Origin: Achromobacter sp. Bel
GTDB taxonomy: Bacteria; Pseudomonadota; Gammaproteobacteria; Burkholderiales; Burkholderiaceae_B
Assembly (NCBI RefSeq): GCF_012928505.1
Contig: NZ_JABBJN010000057.1
Span: forward strand, 1-37,008
Length of the DNA: 37,008 bases
Direction: 5' to 3'
Within the stretch, counting starts at the first letter, position 1, and each line of letters begins with the position of its first letter. The position numbers and the translations under genes are program-made. This document shows positions 1 to 7,538 of this stretch, piece by piece. Under the pieces are notes generated by a model that was not told the DNA's origin, did no database searches, and worked only from the letters and a program-made list of their open reading frames with translations.

Positions 1-292
1 CCGGCGGCGGCTGGCGCAAGCGGCGGCCACTGGCCAGGTAGGAATCCGGCACCGAGGCGTTGACGAAAGTGCCGTTGCCCTGGCGGCTGCGCGTATAGCC
101 CTCGGCCAGCAACTGGCTGTAGACGTGGACCACGGTATTGCGGGCGATGCCGAGCTCGGCGGCCAGGTCGCGCGACGCCGGCAGGCGCGAGTCCGCGGCG
201 ATGGCGCCGTCGAGGATCGCTTCGCGGATGCCGCGGTACAGCCGCTTGTTCATGGGCTCGCTGGACCCGTCGGCCAAACGCAGCAGCAGCAA
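1..292 (-). CDS. MocR/GabR-type transcriptional regulator, N-terminal part only
   Basis: Reading the minus strand gives a GntR-type winged helix of the MocR family: it runs from MNKRLYRGIREAILDGAI through LPASRDLAAELGIARNTVV to a typical wing, LLAEGYTRSRQGNGTFV. MocR proteins join such a DNA-binding domain to an aminotransferase-like PLP-binding domain; that second domain lies beyond base 1, so the gene is cut by the window. The start is uncertain: TTG at 292 (used here) or TTG at 313 agree with the usual short stretch before the helix, and ATG at 253 is an internal alternative that would leave about 13 fewer residues. It diverges from gabT-gabD, the arrangement known for GabR, which uses GABA and PLP to control gabTD. 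That functional link is inferred from position. Confidence 0.85.
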   Translation of the reverse strand, partial: MLLLRLADGSSEPMNKRLYRGIREAILDGAIAADSRLPASRDLAAELGIARNTVVHVYSQLLAEGYTRSRQGNGTFVNASVPDSYLASGRRLRQPPP

Positions 293-409
293 GTCACCTA
301 CAATGGACCGCAATTGGTTCTACCTGTTTTATTAAAGTGGTTCCCACAAATGGGGCCATCGTAGCATTAAATAAGGTTTTTCCCGCCCACCACGTTCCCC
401 GAGGCAGAG
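293..409. promoter_or_regulatory. Divergent gab control region with MocR-type direct repeats
   Basis: The 117 bases between the regulator and gabT contain two near-identical direct repeats, AATTGGTTC (312-320) and AAGTGGTTC (335-343), 8 of 9 bases alike and 23 bp apart, about two helical turns. Weaker relatives flank them: TGGACC at 304-309 and TGGGGCC at 351-357. MocR regulators such as GabR and TauR bind direct repeats in divergent promoters, so these are candidate operators. The region is AT-richer than its surroundings (TTTTATTAAAG 327-337, ATTAAATAAGG 366-376), as expected of a promoter, but no clear -35/-10 pair stands out. The gabT ribosome site is GAGGCAG at 401-407. Confidence 0.5.
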
Positions 410-1672
410 ATGAAGAATCAGGACCTGAATACCCGCCGTTCCCTGGCCACCCCGCGTGGCGTCGGCGTCATGTGCGACTTCTACGCGGTGCGCGCCGAGA
501 ACGCCACGCTGTGGGACGCCAACGGCAAGGAATACATCGATTTCGCAGGCGGCATCGCCGTGCTGAACACCGGCCACCTGCACCCCAAGGTCAAGGCCGC
601 CGTGTCCGCCCAGCTGGACAACTTCACGCACACGGCCTACCAGATCGTGCCGTACGAAGGCTACATCTCGCTGGCCGAGCGCATCAACCGCCTGGCCCCC
701 ATCGACGGCCTGAAGAAGACCGCCTTCTTCACGACCGGCGTCGAAGCCGTTGAAAACGCCATCAAGATCGCGCGCTCGGCCACCGGCCGCTCGGGCGTCA
801 TCGCCTTTTCGGGTTCGTTCCACGGCCGCACGATGCTGGGCATGGCGCTGACCGGCAAGGTCGCCCCCTACAAGCTGTCGTTCGGCCCCATGCCGGGCGA
901 CATCTACCACGTGCCGTTCCCCAACGGCACCCAGTCCATCACCGTCGCGGATTCGCTCAAGGCGCTGGACCTGCTGTTCAAGTGCGATATCGACCCGAAG
1001 CGCGTGGCGGCCATCATCATCGAACCGGTGCAAGGCGAAGGCGGCTTCAACATCACCCCGCCTGAACTCATGACCGCGCTGCGCAAGCTGTGCGACGAGC
1101 ACGGCATCCTGCTGATCGCCGACGAAGTGCAGACGGGCTTCGGCCGCACCGGCAAGCTGTTCGCGATGGAACACCACACGGTGCAGGCGGACCTCATCAC
1201 GATGGCCAAGAGCCTGGGCGGCGGCTTCCCGATCTCGGGCGTGGTCGGCCGCGCCGACGTCATGGACGGCCCGGCCGCGGGCGGCCTGGGCGGCACCTAC
1301 GCCGGCAACCCGCTGGCGGTTGCCGCGGCGCACGCCGTGCTGGACGTGATTGCCGAAGAAAAGCTGTGCGAACGCGCGACCGTGCTGGGCGACAAGCTGC
1401 GCGCCCATCTGGAAGGCCTGCGCGGCAAGGTGGCGGGCATCGCCGACGTGCGCGGCCTGGGTTCGATGGTGGCGCTGGAACTGAACGACGCCAACGGCAA
1501 GCCCGACGCCGAAGCCGTCAAGCGCGTGCAAGCGCGCGCGCTGGAACAAGGCCTGATCCTGCTGAGTTGCGGCGTATACGGCAACGTGCTGCGCTTCCTG
1601 TACCCGTTGACCATTCCCGACGCGCAATTCGACCGCGCGCTGGTTATCCTGTCCGAGGCGCTGGCCGCCTGA
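410..1672 (+). CDS. gabT: 4-aminobutyrate--2-oxoglutarate transaminase
   Basis: A class III PLP-dependent aminotransferase of 420 aa (E. coli GabT is 426). It moves the amino group of GABA to 2-oxoglutarate, giving succinate semialdehyde and glutamate in the cytoplasm. Visible landmarks are the PLP phosphate-binding stretch FFTTGVEAVENAIKIAR (residues 107-123), the IIIEPVQGEGG segment (202-212), the ADEVQTGFGRTG segment (238-249) and the Schiff-base lysine K267 in MAKSLGGGFP. The start at 410 has GAGG five bases upstream and gives the family N-terminus. gabD follows 126 bases later on the same strand, so the product is consumed by the next enzyme. An overlapping reading frame starting at 337 is a shadow. 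Confidence 0.95.
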   Translation: MKNQDLNTRRSLATPRGVGVMCDFYAVRAENATLWDANGKEYIDFAGGIAVLNTGHLHPKVKAAVSAQLDNFTHTAYQIVPYEGYISLAERINRLAPIDGLKKTAFFTTGVEAVENAIKIARSATGRSGVIAFSGSFHGRTMLGMALTGKVAPYKLSFGPMPGDIYHVPFPNGTQSITVADSLKALDLLFKCDIDPKRVAAIIIEPVQGEGGFNITPPELMTALRKLCDEHGILLIADEVQTGFGRTGKLFAMEHHTVQADLITMAKSLGGGFPISGVVGRADVMDGPAAGGLGGTYAGNPLAVAAAHAVLDVIAEEKLCERATVLGDKLRAHLEGLRGKVAGIADVRGLGSMVALELNDANGKPDAEAVKRVQARALEQGLILLSCGVYGNVLRFLYPLTIPDAQFDRALVILSEALAA

Positions 1673-1721
1673 TGCCCAGGGCCTGAACACCCGATCTTCG
1701 GTTGGGCAGGCATGGCAATTG

Positions 1722-1751
1722 CGGGCGTGTTGCGGGTTACCGCCACGCCCG
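1722..1751 (+). promoter_or_regulatory. Intercistronic hairpin between gabT and gabD
   Basis: CGGGCGTG (1722-1729) pairs with CACGCCCG (1744-1751). Inside, GCGG (1732-1735) pairs with CCGC (1740-1743) around a GTTA loop, leaving a TT bulge at 1730-1731. The stem has 12 base pairs and no following T run, so it looks more like an mRNA-stability or processing element, or a partial attenuator, than a terminator. The role is inferred. Confidence 0.5.
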
Positions 1752-1798
1752 TAGCCGTTTCCTGGCCCTGCTGCATTTCATTCAAGGAGACTCCCATA

Positions 1799-3265
1799 AT
1801 GACCGCTTTGACCCATCCCCTGTCGCGCCCTGAACTGCTGCGCGACGCCTGCTACATCGACGGCAAGTGGGTAGGCGCCGGCAACGGCGCGTCGATCCCG
1901 GTGGACAATCCCTCCACCGGCAAGACCATCGTGTCCGTGCCCAAGCTGGGCCGCAAGGAAACCGAACAGGCCATCGCCAGCGCGCAGGCCGCGCTGCCGG
2001 CCTGGAGCGCCAAGACAGGCAAGGAACGCGCCGCGATCCTGCTGAAGTGGGCGCAGCTGATGATGCAGAACCAGCAAGACCTGGCCGCCATCATGACGTC
2101 CGAACAGGGCAAGCCCGTGACCGAAGCCGCCGGCGAAATCGCTTACGCCGCCTCGTTCCTGGAATGGTTCGCTGAAGAAGCCAAGCGCATCGACGGCGAC
2201 GTGCTGCAAAGCCCGAAGGCCGGCCAGCGCCTGCTGGCGTTGAAGCAACCCATCGGCGTCACCGCCGCCATCACGCCGTGGAACTTCCCGGCCGCCATGA
2301 TCACCCGCAAGGTCGGCCCGGCGCTTGCCGCCGGCTGCACCATGGTCGTCAAGCCCGCCCAGCAGACCCCGCTGACCGCGCTGGCACTGGCCGTGCTGGC
2401 CGAAGAAGCCGGCGTGCCCGCCGGCGTGTTCCACGTCATCACCGGCAGCTCGCGCGATATCGGCGCGGCCCTGTGCGAGAGCGAGGTCGTGCGCAAGCTG
2501 AGCTTCACCGGATCGACGGAAGTCGGTCGCACGCTGATGGAGCAATGCGCGCCCACCATCAAGAAGCTGTCTCTGGAACTGGGCGGCAACGCGCCCTTCA
2601 TCGTGTTCGACGACGCCGACCTGGACCGCGCCGTGGACGGCATCCTGGCCTCGAAGTACCGCAACGCCGGCCAGACCTGCGTGTGCGCCAACCGCATCTA
2701 CGTGCAAGCCGGCGTGTACGAGGAAATCGCCAAGCGCCTGGTGGCCAAGGTCAATGCCATGAAGGTGGGCGACGGTTTCGCCGATGGCGTGACGCAAGGT
2801 CCGCTGATCGACGCCAGCGCCGTCGAGAAGGTGCAGGAGCACATTGCAGACGCCACGTCGCACGGCGCCAAGGTCATCGCTGGCGGCAAACCGCATGCAC
2901 TGGGCGGCACGTTCTTCGAGCCGACCGTGGTGCGCGACGTGACGCAATCGATGCGCTTCGCGACCGAAGAGACCTTCGGCCCGGTGGCGCCGCTGTTCCG
3001 CTTTGAAACGGAAGAAGAAGTCATCGGCATGGCCAACGACACCATCTTCGGCCTGGCCGCGTACTTCTTCACCCGCGACTACGCCCGCATCTGGCGCGTG
3101 TCGGAATCGCTGGAGTACGGCATCGTCGGCATCAACACCGGTTTGATCTCCAACGAAGTCGGCCCGTTTGGCGGCGTCAAGCAATCCGGCCTGGGCCGCG
3201 AAGGCTCCAAGTACGGTATCGAGGAATACCTCGAGATCAAGTACTTGTGCGTCGATCTGGGCTAG
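1799..3265 (+). CDS. gabD: Succinate-semialdehyde dehydrogenase (NAD(P)+)
   Basis: An aldehyde dehydrogenase superfamily protein of 488 aa (E. coli GabD 482). It oxidises succinate semialdehyde to succinate, completing GABA breakdown. The general-base Glu is E260 in LELGGNAPF, the catalytic Cys is C294 in NAGQTCVCANR, and C296 two residues on forms the CxC pair seen in SSADH enzymes, where it can act as a redox switch. TPWNFPAAM and FTGSTEVGR are the usual cofactor-binding stretches. The frame stays open upstream to 1712, but ATG 1799 is chosen because AAGGAGA (1784-1790) sits eight bases before it and the protein then starts at the family position. It forms an operon with gabT. Confidence 0.95.
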   Translation: MTALTHPLSRPELLRDACYIDGKWVGAGNGASIPVDNPSTGKTIVSVPKLGRKETEQAIASAQAALPAWSAKTGKERAAILLKWAQLMMQNQQDLAAIMTSEQGKPVTEAAGEIAYAASFLEWFAEEAKRIDGDVLQSPKAGQRLLALKQPIGVTAAITPWNFPAAMITRKVGPALAAGCTMVVKPAQQTPLTALALAVLAEEAGVPAGVFHVITGSSRDIGAALCESEVVRKLSFTGSTEVGRTLMEQCAPTIKKLSLELGGNAPFIVFDDADLDRAVDGILASKYRNAGQTCVCANRIYVQAGVYEEIAKRLVAKVNAMKVGDGFADGVTQGPLIDASAVEKVQEHIADATSHGAKVIAGGKPHALGGTFFEPTVVRDVTQSMRFATEETFGPVAPLFRFETEEEVIGMANDTIFGLAAYFFTRDYARIWRVSESLEYGIVGINTGLISNEVGPFGGVKQSGLGREGSKYGIEEYLEIKYLCVDLG

Positions 3266-3280
3266 TAGCCCCCACGCCGC

Positions 3281-3339
3281 GCACGCTTCGCGTGCTTGCT
3301 GCGCCCGAAGGGATAAGCGGGCTTCGGCCCGCTTATCCC
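3281..3339 (+). terminator. Tandem hairpins ending the gabTD operon
   Basis: Two stem-loops follow the gabD stop. GCACGC (3281-3286) pairs with GCGTGC (3290-3295) around TTC. Then a perfect 13-bp stem runs 3310-3322 against 3327-3339, closed by a TTCG tetraloop (3323-3326). There is no T run afterwards, so this is either a strong U-less terminator or a 3'-end stabiliser. The second arm overlaps a DnaA-box-like 9-mer at 3333. Confidence 0.7.
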
Positions 3340-3358
3340 CACCAACTGTGGACAACCC
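3333..3358. repeat. DnaA-box-like dyad, copy A
   Basis: TTATCCCCA (3333-3341, one mismatch to the DnaA box TTATCCACA), then five bases, then TGTGGACAA (3347-3355, one mismatch in inverse orientation) followed by CCC. The same arrangement with the same 5-base gap recurs at 4349-4374; the two 26-mers agree at 21 of 26 positions and share the 13-mer CTGTGGACAACCC. The copies lie on either side of the inositol-monophosphatase-family gene. Confidence 0.55.
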
Positions 3359-3470
3359 GGCAGATAACTCCTGCATAGCCGGAAAAAGTCCTTTCGTTCC
3401 AATGGCTTACAAAACGCGATCAAATGCCGCTCAGGCATGATAGATTTGCGCGTTCCCTGGACGAGTCAGT

Positions 3471-4325
3471 ATGAGCAGAACGTTTACCCGCGAGGACACC
3501 CGCAAGCTTGCCGCCGTGCTGGCCGAAACCGCCCTGGCGGAGGTCATGCCGCGGTATCGCAACCTGCCCGAAGGCGCCGTGCGCGGCAAGAGTTCGCCGC
3601 GAGACCTGGTGACCGACGCGGACGAGGCGGCCGAACGCCTGATCGCCGCCCGCCTGGCCAAGCTGCACCCCGGCGCCGTGCTGATCGGCGAAGAAGCCTC
3701 GGCGCGCAATCCCGCCCTGTTGAACATGCTGGTCGACGCGGACCTGGCCTTCCTGATCGACCCCATCGACGGCACCCGCAACTATGTGGCCGGCCTGCCG
3801 CTCTTCGGCATGATGATCGCGGCGTGCCACCGCGGCGACGTGATCGCCGGGGTCATCTACGACCCGGTCAACCGCGATAGCGCGCTGGCCGTGCGGGGAG
3901 AAGGCGCCTGGATGGAATACGAGAACGGCAGGCAGGTGCCCCTGGCGGTGGCCAGCCCGGCGCCCCCCGAAAACATGGATGGCCTGATCGCCACCGGCGC
4001 GCTGCCCGAACCGCTGCGCACCACCGTCAACAGCAACCTGTCGCGCCTGGCCAGCACCGCGTCGCTGCGCTGCGCCGCGCATGAATACCGGATGCTGGCC
4101 GCCGGCCATTGCCATGTGGCGCTATACAACCAATTGACGGCCTGGGACCACGCGGCAGGCTGGTTGCTGCACCGGGAAGCCGGTGGCTACGCCGCACGCT
4201 TTGACGGCTCGCCCTACAAGCCCACGCACCGCACGGGCGGACTGCTTTACGCACCGGACGCCGGCAGTTGGCATGCCGCCCGCAAGGCGCTGCTGGGCGA
4301 CGGGATCGATGCTATCGAGACCTGA
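3471..4325 (+). CDS. Inositol monophosphatase family protein
   Basis: A 284-aa Mg2+-dependent phosphatase of the IMPase/FIG superfamily. The metal-binding motifs are all present: GEE at 73-75, DPIDGTRNY at 97-105 and WDHAAG with D226. Family members remove phosphate from inositol phosphates, fructose-1,6-bisphosphate or PAP (CysQ); substrate cannot be decided from sequence. Similarity to SuhB/CysQ is at family level only. The start ATG at 3471 has only a weak upstream GGACGAG. The gene stands alone, flanked on both sides by the DnaA-box-like dyads, and ends convergently with the sirtuin gene. A short TGCC/GGCA hairpin (3425-3437) lies just upstream. Confidence 0.85.
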   Translation: MSRTFTREDTRKLAAVLAETALAEVMPRYRNLPEGAVRGKSSPRDLVTDADEAAERLIAARLAKLHPGAVLIGEEASARNPALLNMLVDADLAFLIDPIDGTRNYVAGLPLFGMMIAACHRGDVIAGVIYDPVNRDSALAVRGEGAWMEYENGRQVPLAVASPAPPENMDGLIATGALPEPLRTTVNSNLSRLASTASLRCAAHEYRMLAAGHCHVALYNQLTAWDHAAGWLLHREAGGYAARFDGSPYKPTHRTGGLLYAPDAGSWHAARKALLGDGIDAIET

Positions 4326-4348
4326 AAAGCGGGGGTTATCCCTAGGAA

Positions 4349-4374
4349 TTATCCACAGTTCCTGTGGACAACCC
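4349..4374. repeat. DnaA-box-like dyad, copy B
   Basis: A perfect DnaA box TTATCCACA (4349-4357), five bases, then TGTGGACAA (4363-4371) in inverse orientation followed by CCC. It matches copy A at 3333-3358 in spacing and in 21 of 26 bases. A further TTATCC begins at 4336, and GGGTT (4333-4337) can pair with AACCC (4370-4374), so the element may also fold at the end of the upstream gene. The remaining bases to 4462 hold a small CCGGT/ACCGG hairpin (4432-4446) between the convergent genes. Confidence 0.6.
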
Positions 4375-4462
4375 TATGGAAAGGTCTGTAACAGCGCGAA
4401 AAATCCCTTACAGGGCAAGCACTTGCTTAGACCGGTCAAAAACCGGCCGGCAAAAACCGTGC

Positions 4463-5281
4463 CTACAGGGCGTCCAGCGCCACCGCGCAAGGCTGTTCCA
4501 CCTTCAGGGTCAGCAACGGATCCGCCCGGGTGCGGCCCAGATTGATGGCGGCGATCGGCATCCCGTTGCGGGATGCCGCCGTCACGAAGCGGTAGCCCGA
4601 ATACACCATCAGCGACGACCCGACTACCAGCACGGCGTCTGCGCCCATCAGCCCGGCATTGGCACGGTCGACGCGGTCGCGGGGCACCGTTTCACCGAAA
4701 AAGACCACGTCCGGCTTGACGATGCCGCCGCAGCGCGGACACGGCGGGACCGTAAACCGCGAAAAATCCTCGCCGTCCAGGTCGGCGTCGCCATCGGGCG
4801 CATCCGTGGCGTCCAGCGACGTCCATTCCGGATTGCCCTGCTGCAGCGCCTCTTGCCAGGGCTGGCGGCCGCCGCGCCAGTCGCAGTTCATGCAGCGCAC
4901 CTCGTCCAGCCGGCCGTGCAGGTCCACGACCTCGCGGCTGCCCGCGGCCTCGTGCAGGCCGTCGACGTTCTGTGTGACCAGCACGGTCACGTGGCCGCGC
5001 GATTCCAGCCGCGCCAGCGCGCGGTGCGAATCATTGGGCCTGACACCGCCGAAGCGGCGCCAGCCCACCATGCTGCGGGCCCAGTAGCGGGCGCGCGCCA
5101 GGTCGTCGCCCATGAAGGTCTGCAGCGTCATGGGCGGCTTGCGCTTCCATTCGCCTTCGGTGTCGCGGTAGTCGGGGATGCCCGAGTCGGTGCTGACGCC
5201 CGCCCCCGTCAGCACGAACAGCCGCGGGTGGCGGTCGATGAAGCCGCGCAGCGCGGCCAGATCCGAGATTCGTGTATCCAT
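4463..5281 (-). CDS. Class II sirtuin, NAD-dependent protein deacylase
   Basis: A 272-aa Sir2 protein. The NAD-binding motif TGAGVSTDSGIPDYR starts at residue 25, TQNVDGLH lies at 103-110, the catalytic His is H122 in DLHGR, and the structural zinc is held by C130/C133 and C181/C184. The GVSTDSGIPDYR wording is that of SIRT4-like class II enzymes rather than CobB (class III). Sirtuins remove acyl groups from lysines using NAD+, making nicotinamide and O-acyl-ADP-ribose. GAGGAG lies just before the start. The gene lies 61 bases downstream of the serine acetyltransferase on the same strand and may be cotranscribed; targets are unknown. Confidence 0.9.
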   Translation of the reverse strand: MDTRISDLAALRGFIDRHPRLFVLTGAGVSTDSGIPDYRDTEGEWKRKPPMTLQTFMGDDLARARYWARSMVGWRRFGGVRPNDSHRALARLESRGHVTVLVTQNVDGLHEAAGSREVVDLHGRLDEVRCMNCDWRGGRQPWQEALQQGNPEWTSLDATDAPDGDADLDGEDFSRFTVPPCPRCGGIVKPDVVFFGETVPRDRVDRANAGLMGADAVLVVGSSLMVYSGYRFVTAASRNGMPIAAINLGRTRADPLLTLKVEQPCAVALDAL

Positions 5282-5342
5282 CCTGACTCCTCTGTCCTGG
5301 CCGCTCGCGCCAGCGGCGCCGCGCGCGCATCGATACGGCGGT

Positions 5343-6290
5343 TCAGCCGCCCAGGCCGCAATCCGGCATGTCGCTGACCAGGCTGGCCTGCGTGACGTTG
5401 CTGCCCGGCGCCACGCTGCGCGTCAGCCAGACATTGCCGCCGATGGTCGACCCCTTGCCGATCGTGACGCGGCCCAGGATCGTGGCGCCAGCGTAGATCA
5501 CGACATCGTCTTCAATCAACGGGTGGCGCGGCAGGCCCTTCTTCAACTCGCCGTTTTCACCAGGCGGGAAGCGCTTGGCGCCCAGCGTCACCATCTGGTA
5601 GAGCCGCACGCGGTCGCCGATGATGGCGGTTTCGCCAATGACGACGCCCGTGCCGTGATCGATGAAGAAGCTGCGGCCGATGGTGGCGCCGGGGTGGATG
5701 TCGATGCCGGTATCGGCATGCGCGATCTCGGCCACGATGCGGGCCAGCATCGGCACGTTCAGGCGGTACAGGACGTTGGCCAGGCGATGATGGATCATCG
5801 CCGCCACGCCGGGATAGCACAGCAGCACTTCGTCCACGCTGTGCGCGGCCGGGTCGCCTTGATAGGCCGCGGTCACGTCCAGATCGAGCGCGGCGCGCAC
5901 GCGCGGCAACTCGGCGCCGAACTGGCGCACGATCTCGATGGCGCGCCGCTGGGTCTCGGCGGGATCCACGTGTTCATGGCGGCCGACGTATTGCAGTTCA
6001 AGACAGACCTGATGCAGCAGCGCGTCCAGCGCGGCGCCGATCGTGTGCCCGACGTAGAAGTCTTCGACTTCCTCGCGCAGGTCGATCGGCCCCAGGCGCA
6101 TCGGAAACAAGGCGCCACAGAGGTCCTTGATGATCTGGCGCAGGCTTTCCTGCGACGGGAATTCGCGCAAGCCCGAGTCTTCACGCAGGCGGCCGCGGGG
6201 GCCGCGCCACGCGACGCGCGCCTCGCGCAGGCCGGACACGATGCTGTCCAGGTTCCAGTGGGCCGGCGGCAGGTAGGAGGGGCCGCTCAT
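5343..6290 (-). CDS. epsC: Serine O-acetyltransferase, EpsC type
   Basis: A 315-aa protein with a long helical N-terminal half and a C-terminal left-handed beta-helix of hexapeptide repeats (from DIHPGATIG near residue 195 onward, including HGTGVVIGETA and VVIYAGATILG). This is the long EpsC class of serine acetyltransferase, which makes O-acetylserine from serine and acetyl-CoA as the cysteine precursor, despite the polysaccharide-sounding name. ATG 6290 has GGAG at 6302-6299 on the minus strand, eight bases away. Its start codon overlaps the stop of a 19-codon leader ORF as ATGA, so translation may be coupled. The sirtuin follows downstream. Confidence 0.85.
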   Translation of the reverse strand: MSGPSYLPPAHWNLDSIVSGLREARVAWRGPRGRLREDSGLREFPSQESLRQIIKDLCGALFPMRLGPIDLREEVEDFYVGHTIGAALDALLHQVCLELQYVGRHEHVDPAETQRRAIEIVRQFGAELPRVRAALDLDVTAAYQGDPAAHSVDEVLLCYPGVAAMIHHRLANVLYRLNVPMLARIVAEIAHADTGIDIHPGATIGRSFFIDHGTGVVIGETAIIGDRVRLYQMVTLGAKRFPPGENGELKKGLPRHPLIEDDVVIYAGATILGRVTIGKGSTIGGNVWLTRSVAPGSNVTQASLVSDMPDCGLGG

Positions 6291-6346
6291 CGCCGCAGCT
6301 CCGGCAAAGCGCCGCTGAACCCGGCATACGGATGGAATTCAAACAT
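6287..6346 (-). CDS. 19-codon leader ORF translationally coupled to epsC
   Basis: On the minus strand ATG at 6346 opens a short frame, MFEFHPYAGFSGALPELRR, ending in TGA at 6289-6287, which overlaps the epsC start as ATGA. A ribosome site GAGG (6357-6354) sits seven bases upstream, and the epsC ribosome site is inside this small frame. The layout is that of a translated leader or small protein coupled to the downstream enzyme. It has no Cys or Met run that would suggest classic attenuation by cysteine supply. Whether it is translated is not known. Confidence 0.4.
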   Translation of the reverse strand: MFEFHPYAGFSGALPELRR

Positions 6347-6367
6347 GGGAGTGCCTCACTGACGGTG

Positions 6368-6400
6368 CATGGCCCCGGGCGGCCGGGCCGCCGGGCCATG
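6368..6400 (-). terminator. Strong GC hairpin downstream of galE
   Basis: CATGGCCC (6368-6375) pairs with GGGCCATG (6393-6400), and GGCGGC (6378-6383) with GCCGCC (6387-6392) around CGG, leaving a 2-base bulge at 6376-6377. It lies 75 bases past the galE stop and 21 bases upstream of the epsC leader ORF. No T run follows. It may end the wza-wzc-pgm-pgi-galE transcript or be part of the epsC 5' leader. The rest of 6401-6474 shows a weak TTACGG-N17-TTACAG promoter-like pair on the minus strand (6448-6420) and nothing else. Confidence 0.5.
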
Positions 6401-6474
6401 TTGCTACGCAATAATCCCGTCAACTGTAACCGCTAGCGCCCTTTTTCCGTAACCCATCCGACACGGCATTGGGG

Positions 6475-7527
6475 TTATGAGGCAGCCCCGGGCGCCTCGT
6501 AGCCTTGCGGATTGCCTTGCTGCCAGCGCCAGCCGTCCGCGCACATGGCGGCCACATCATGGGTGCTGCGCCAGCCCAGCAGCGACGCCGCCAGCGCGGG
6601 GTCGGCCCACATGCGTTCGATGTCGCCGGGACGCCGCCCTTGGGTGCGCACGGGAATTCGGCAACCGTTGACCTGTTCGAAAGCCCGCACCAGCTCCAGC
6701 ACGCTGGTGCCCTGCCCCGTTCCCAGATTCACGGCGACAAAGCCCGGATGCCCCGCGGAATAAGACAAGGCCTGGACATGGCCTTGCGCCAGGTCCATGA
6801 CGTGCAGATAGTCGCGCACGCCGGTGCCGTCGGCGGTCTCGTAGTCGTCTCCGAACACGCGCAGGAACGGTTGCCGGCCCACCGCCACCTGCGTAATGAA
6901 GGGGAACAGGTTATTGGGCAGGTCGCGTGGGCTTTCACCGATCAGCCCGCTGGGGTGCGCGCCGATGGGGTTGAAGTAGCGCAGCGTGACCGCGCTGAAA
7001 GCGGGATCCGCCGTGCAGACATCGCGCAGCATTTCCTCCACCATCAGTTTGGTGCGCCCGTAGGGGTTGGTCGGCGCCAGCGGGTGCGCCTCGGTAAAAG
7101 GCAGATACCGAGGTTCGCCATAGACGGTGGCCGACGAACTGAACACCAGCCGCGCGACGCCCGTGTCGCGCATGGCGCGCAGCAGCGCCATCGACCCCGC
7201 CACATTGTTGTCGTAGTACTTCAGCGGATCCGCTACCGATTCCCCCACCGCCTTGCAACCCGCCAGGTGCAGCACCGCCTGCACGGGTTCGCCCCGGGCC
7301 GCGGCGCCGGTCAACACCGACTCCATCAGGCCGGAAGTCCGGATATCACCCTCGATGAGCGGGATCGGGACGCCGCACAGGCGTTCGACCCGGCGCACGG
7401 CTTCGCGGCTGCCGTTGCTGAAGTTATCCAGCACCAGCGGCCGCTGGCCCGCCGCCAGCATCGCGACCAGCGTATGCGTGCCGATATAACCCGCGCCGCC
7501 CGTCACCAGCACATGCAGATCCGCCAT
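6475..7527 (-). CDS. galE: UDP-glucose 4-epimerase
   Basis: A 350-aa extended short-chain dehydrogenase. The NAD-binding GGAGYIG lies at residues 10-16, FSSSATVYG near 129-137 carries the catalytic Ser/Thr, and Y156/K160 form the YxxxK pair; NPYGRTK and RYFNPIGAHPSG are the usual GalE signatures. It interconverts UDP-glucose and UDP-galactose. The frame extends upstream to 7569, but ATG 7527 is preferred because GGAGG sits five bases before it and the protein then starts at the Rossmann strand. It begins 11 bases after the pgi stop, in the same minus-strand operon as wza and wzc, so it likely supplies UDP-galactose to the exopolysaccharide. Confidence 0.93.
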   Translation of the reverse strand: MADLHVLVTGGAGYIGTHTLVAMLAAGQRPLVLDNFSNGSREAVRRVERLCGVPIPLIEGDIRTSGLMESVLTGAAARGEPVQAVLHLAGCKAVGESVADPLKYYDNNVAGSMALLRAMRDTGVARLVFSSSATVYGEPRYLPFTEAHPLAPTNPYGRTKLMVEEMLRDVCTADPAFSAVTLRYFNPIGAHPSGLIGESPRDLPNNLFPFITQVAVGRQPFLRVFGDDYETADGTGVRDYLHVMDLAQGHVQALSYSAGHPGFVAVNLGTGQGTSVLELVRAFEQVNGCRIPVRTQGRRPGDIERMWADPALAASLLGWRSTHDVAAMCADGWRWQQGNPQGYEAPGAAS

Positions 7528-7538
7528 GCCCGCCTCCA

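Noticed and set aside
332..1690. A 452-codon open frame on the minus strand opposite gabT
   Set aside because: Long antisense frames are common opposite GC-rich genes with codon-position bias; the translation is rich in Arg, Gln, His and Ala without any family motif, while gabT on the other strand has all its active-site residues.
1712..1798. In-frame N-terminal extension of gabD
   Set aside because: It has no good ribosome site, runs through the intercistronic hairpin and adds residues unlike the family; ATG 1799 has AAGGAGA at the right distance.
3333..4374. Chromosomal replication origin, because of the DnaA-box-like sites
   Set aside because: Only two dyads are present, no AT-rich unwinding region lies between them and none of dnaA, dnaN, gyrB or rpmH is near.
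5343..6290. Assigning the EpsC-type acetyltransferase to the exopolysaccharide pathway because of its name
   Set aside because: The sequence is of the serine O-acetyltransferase class (cysteine synthesis); it lies outside the polysaccharide operons, beyond a strong hairpin.
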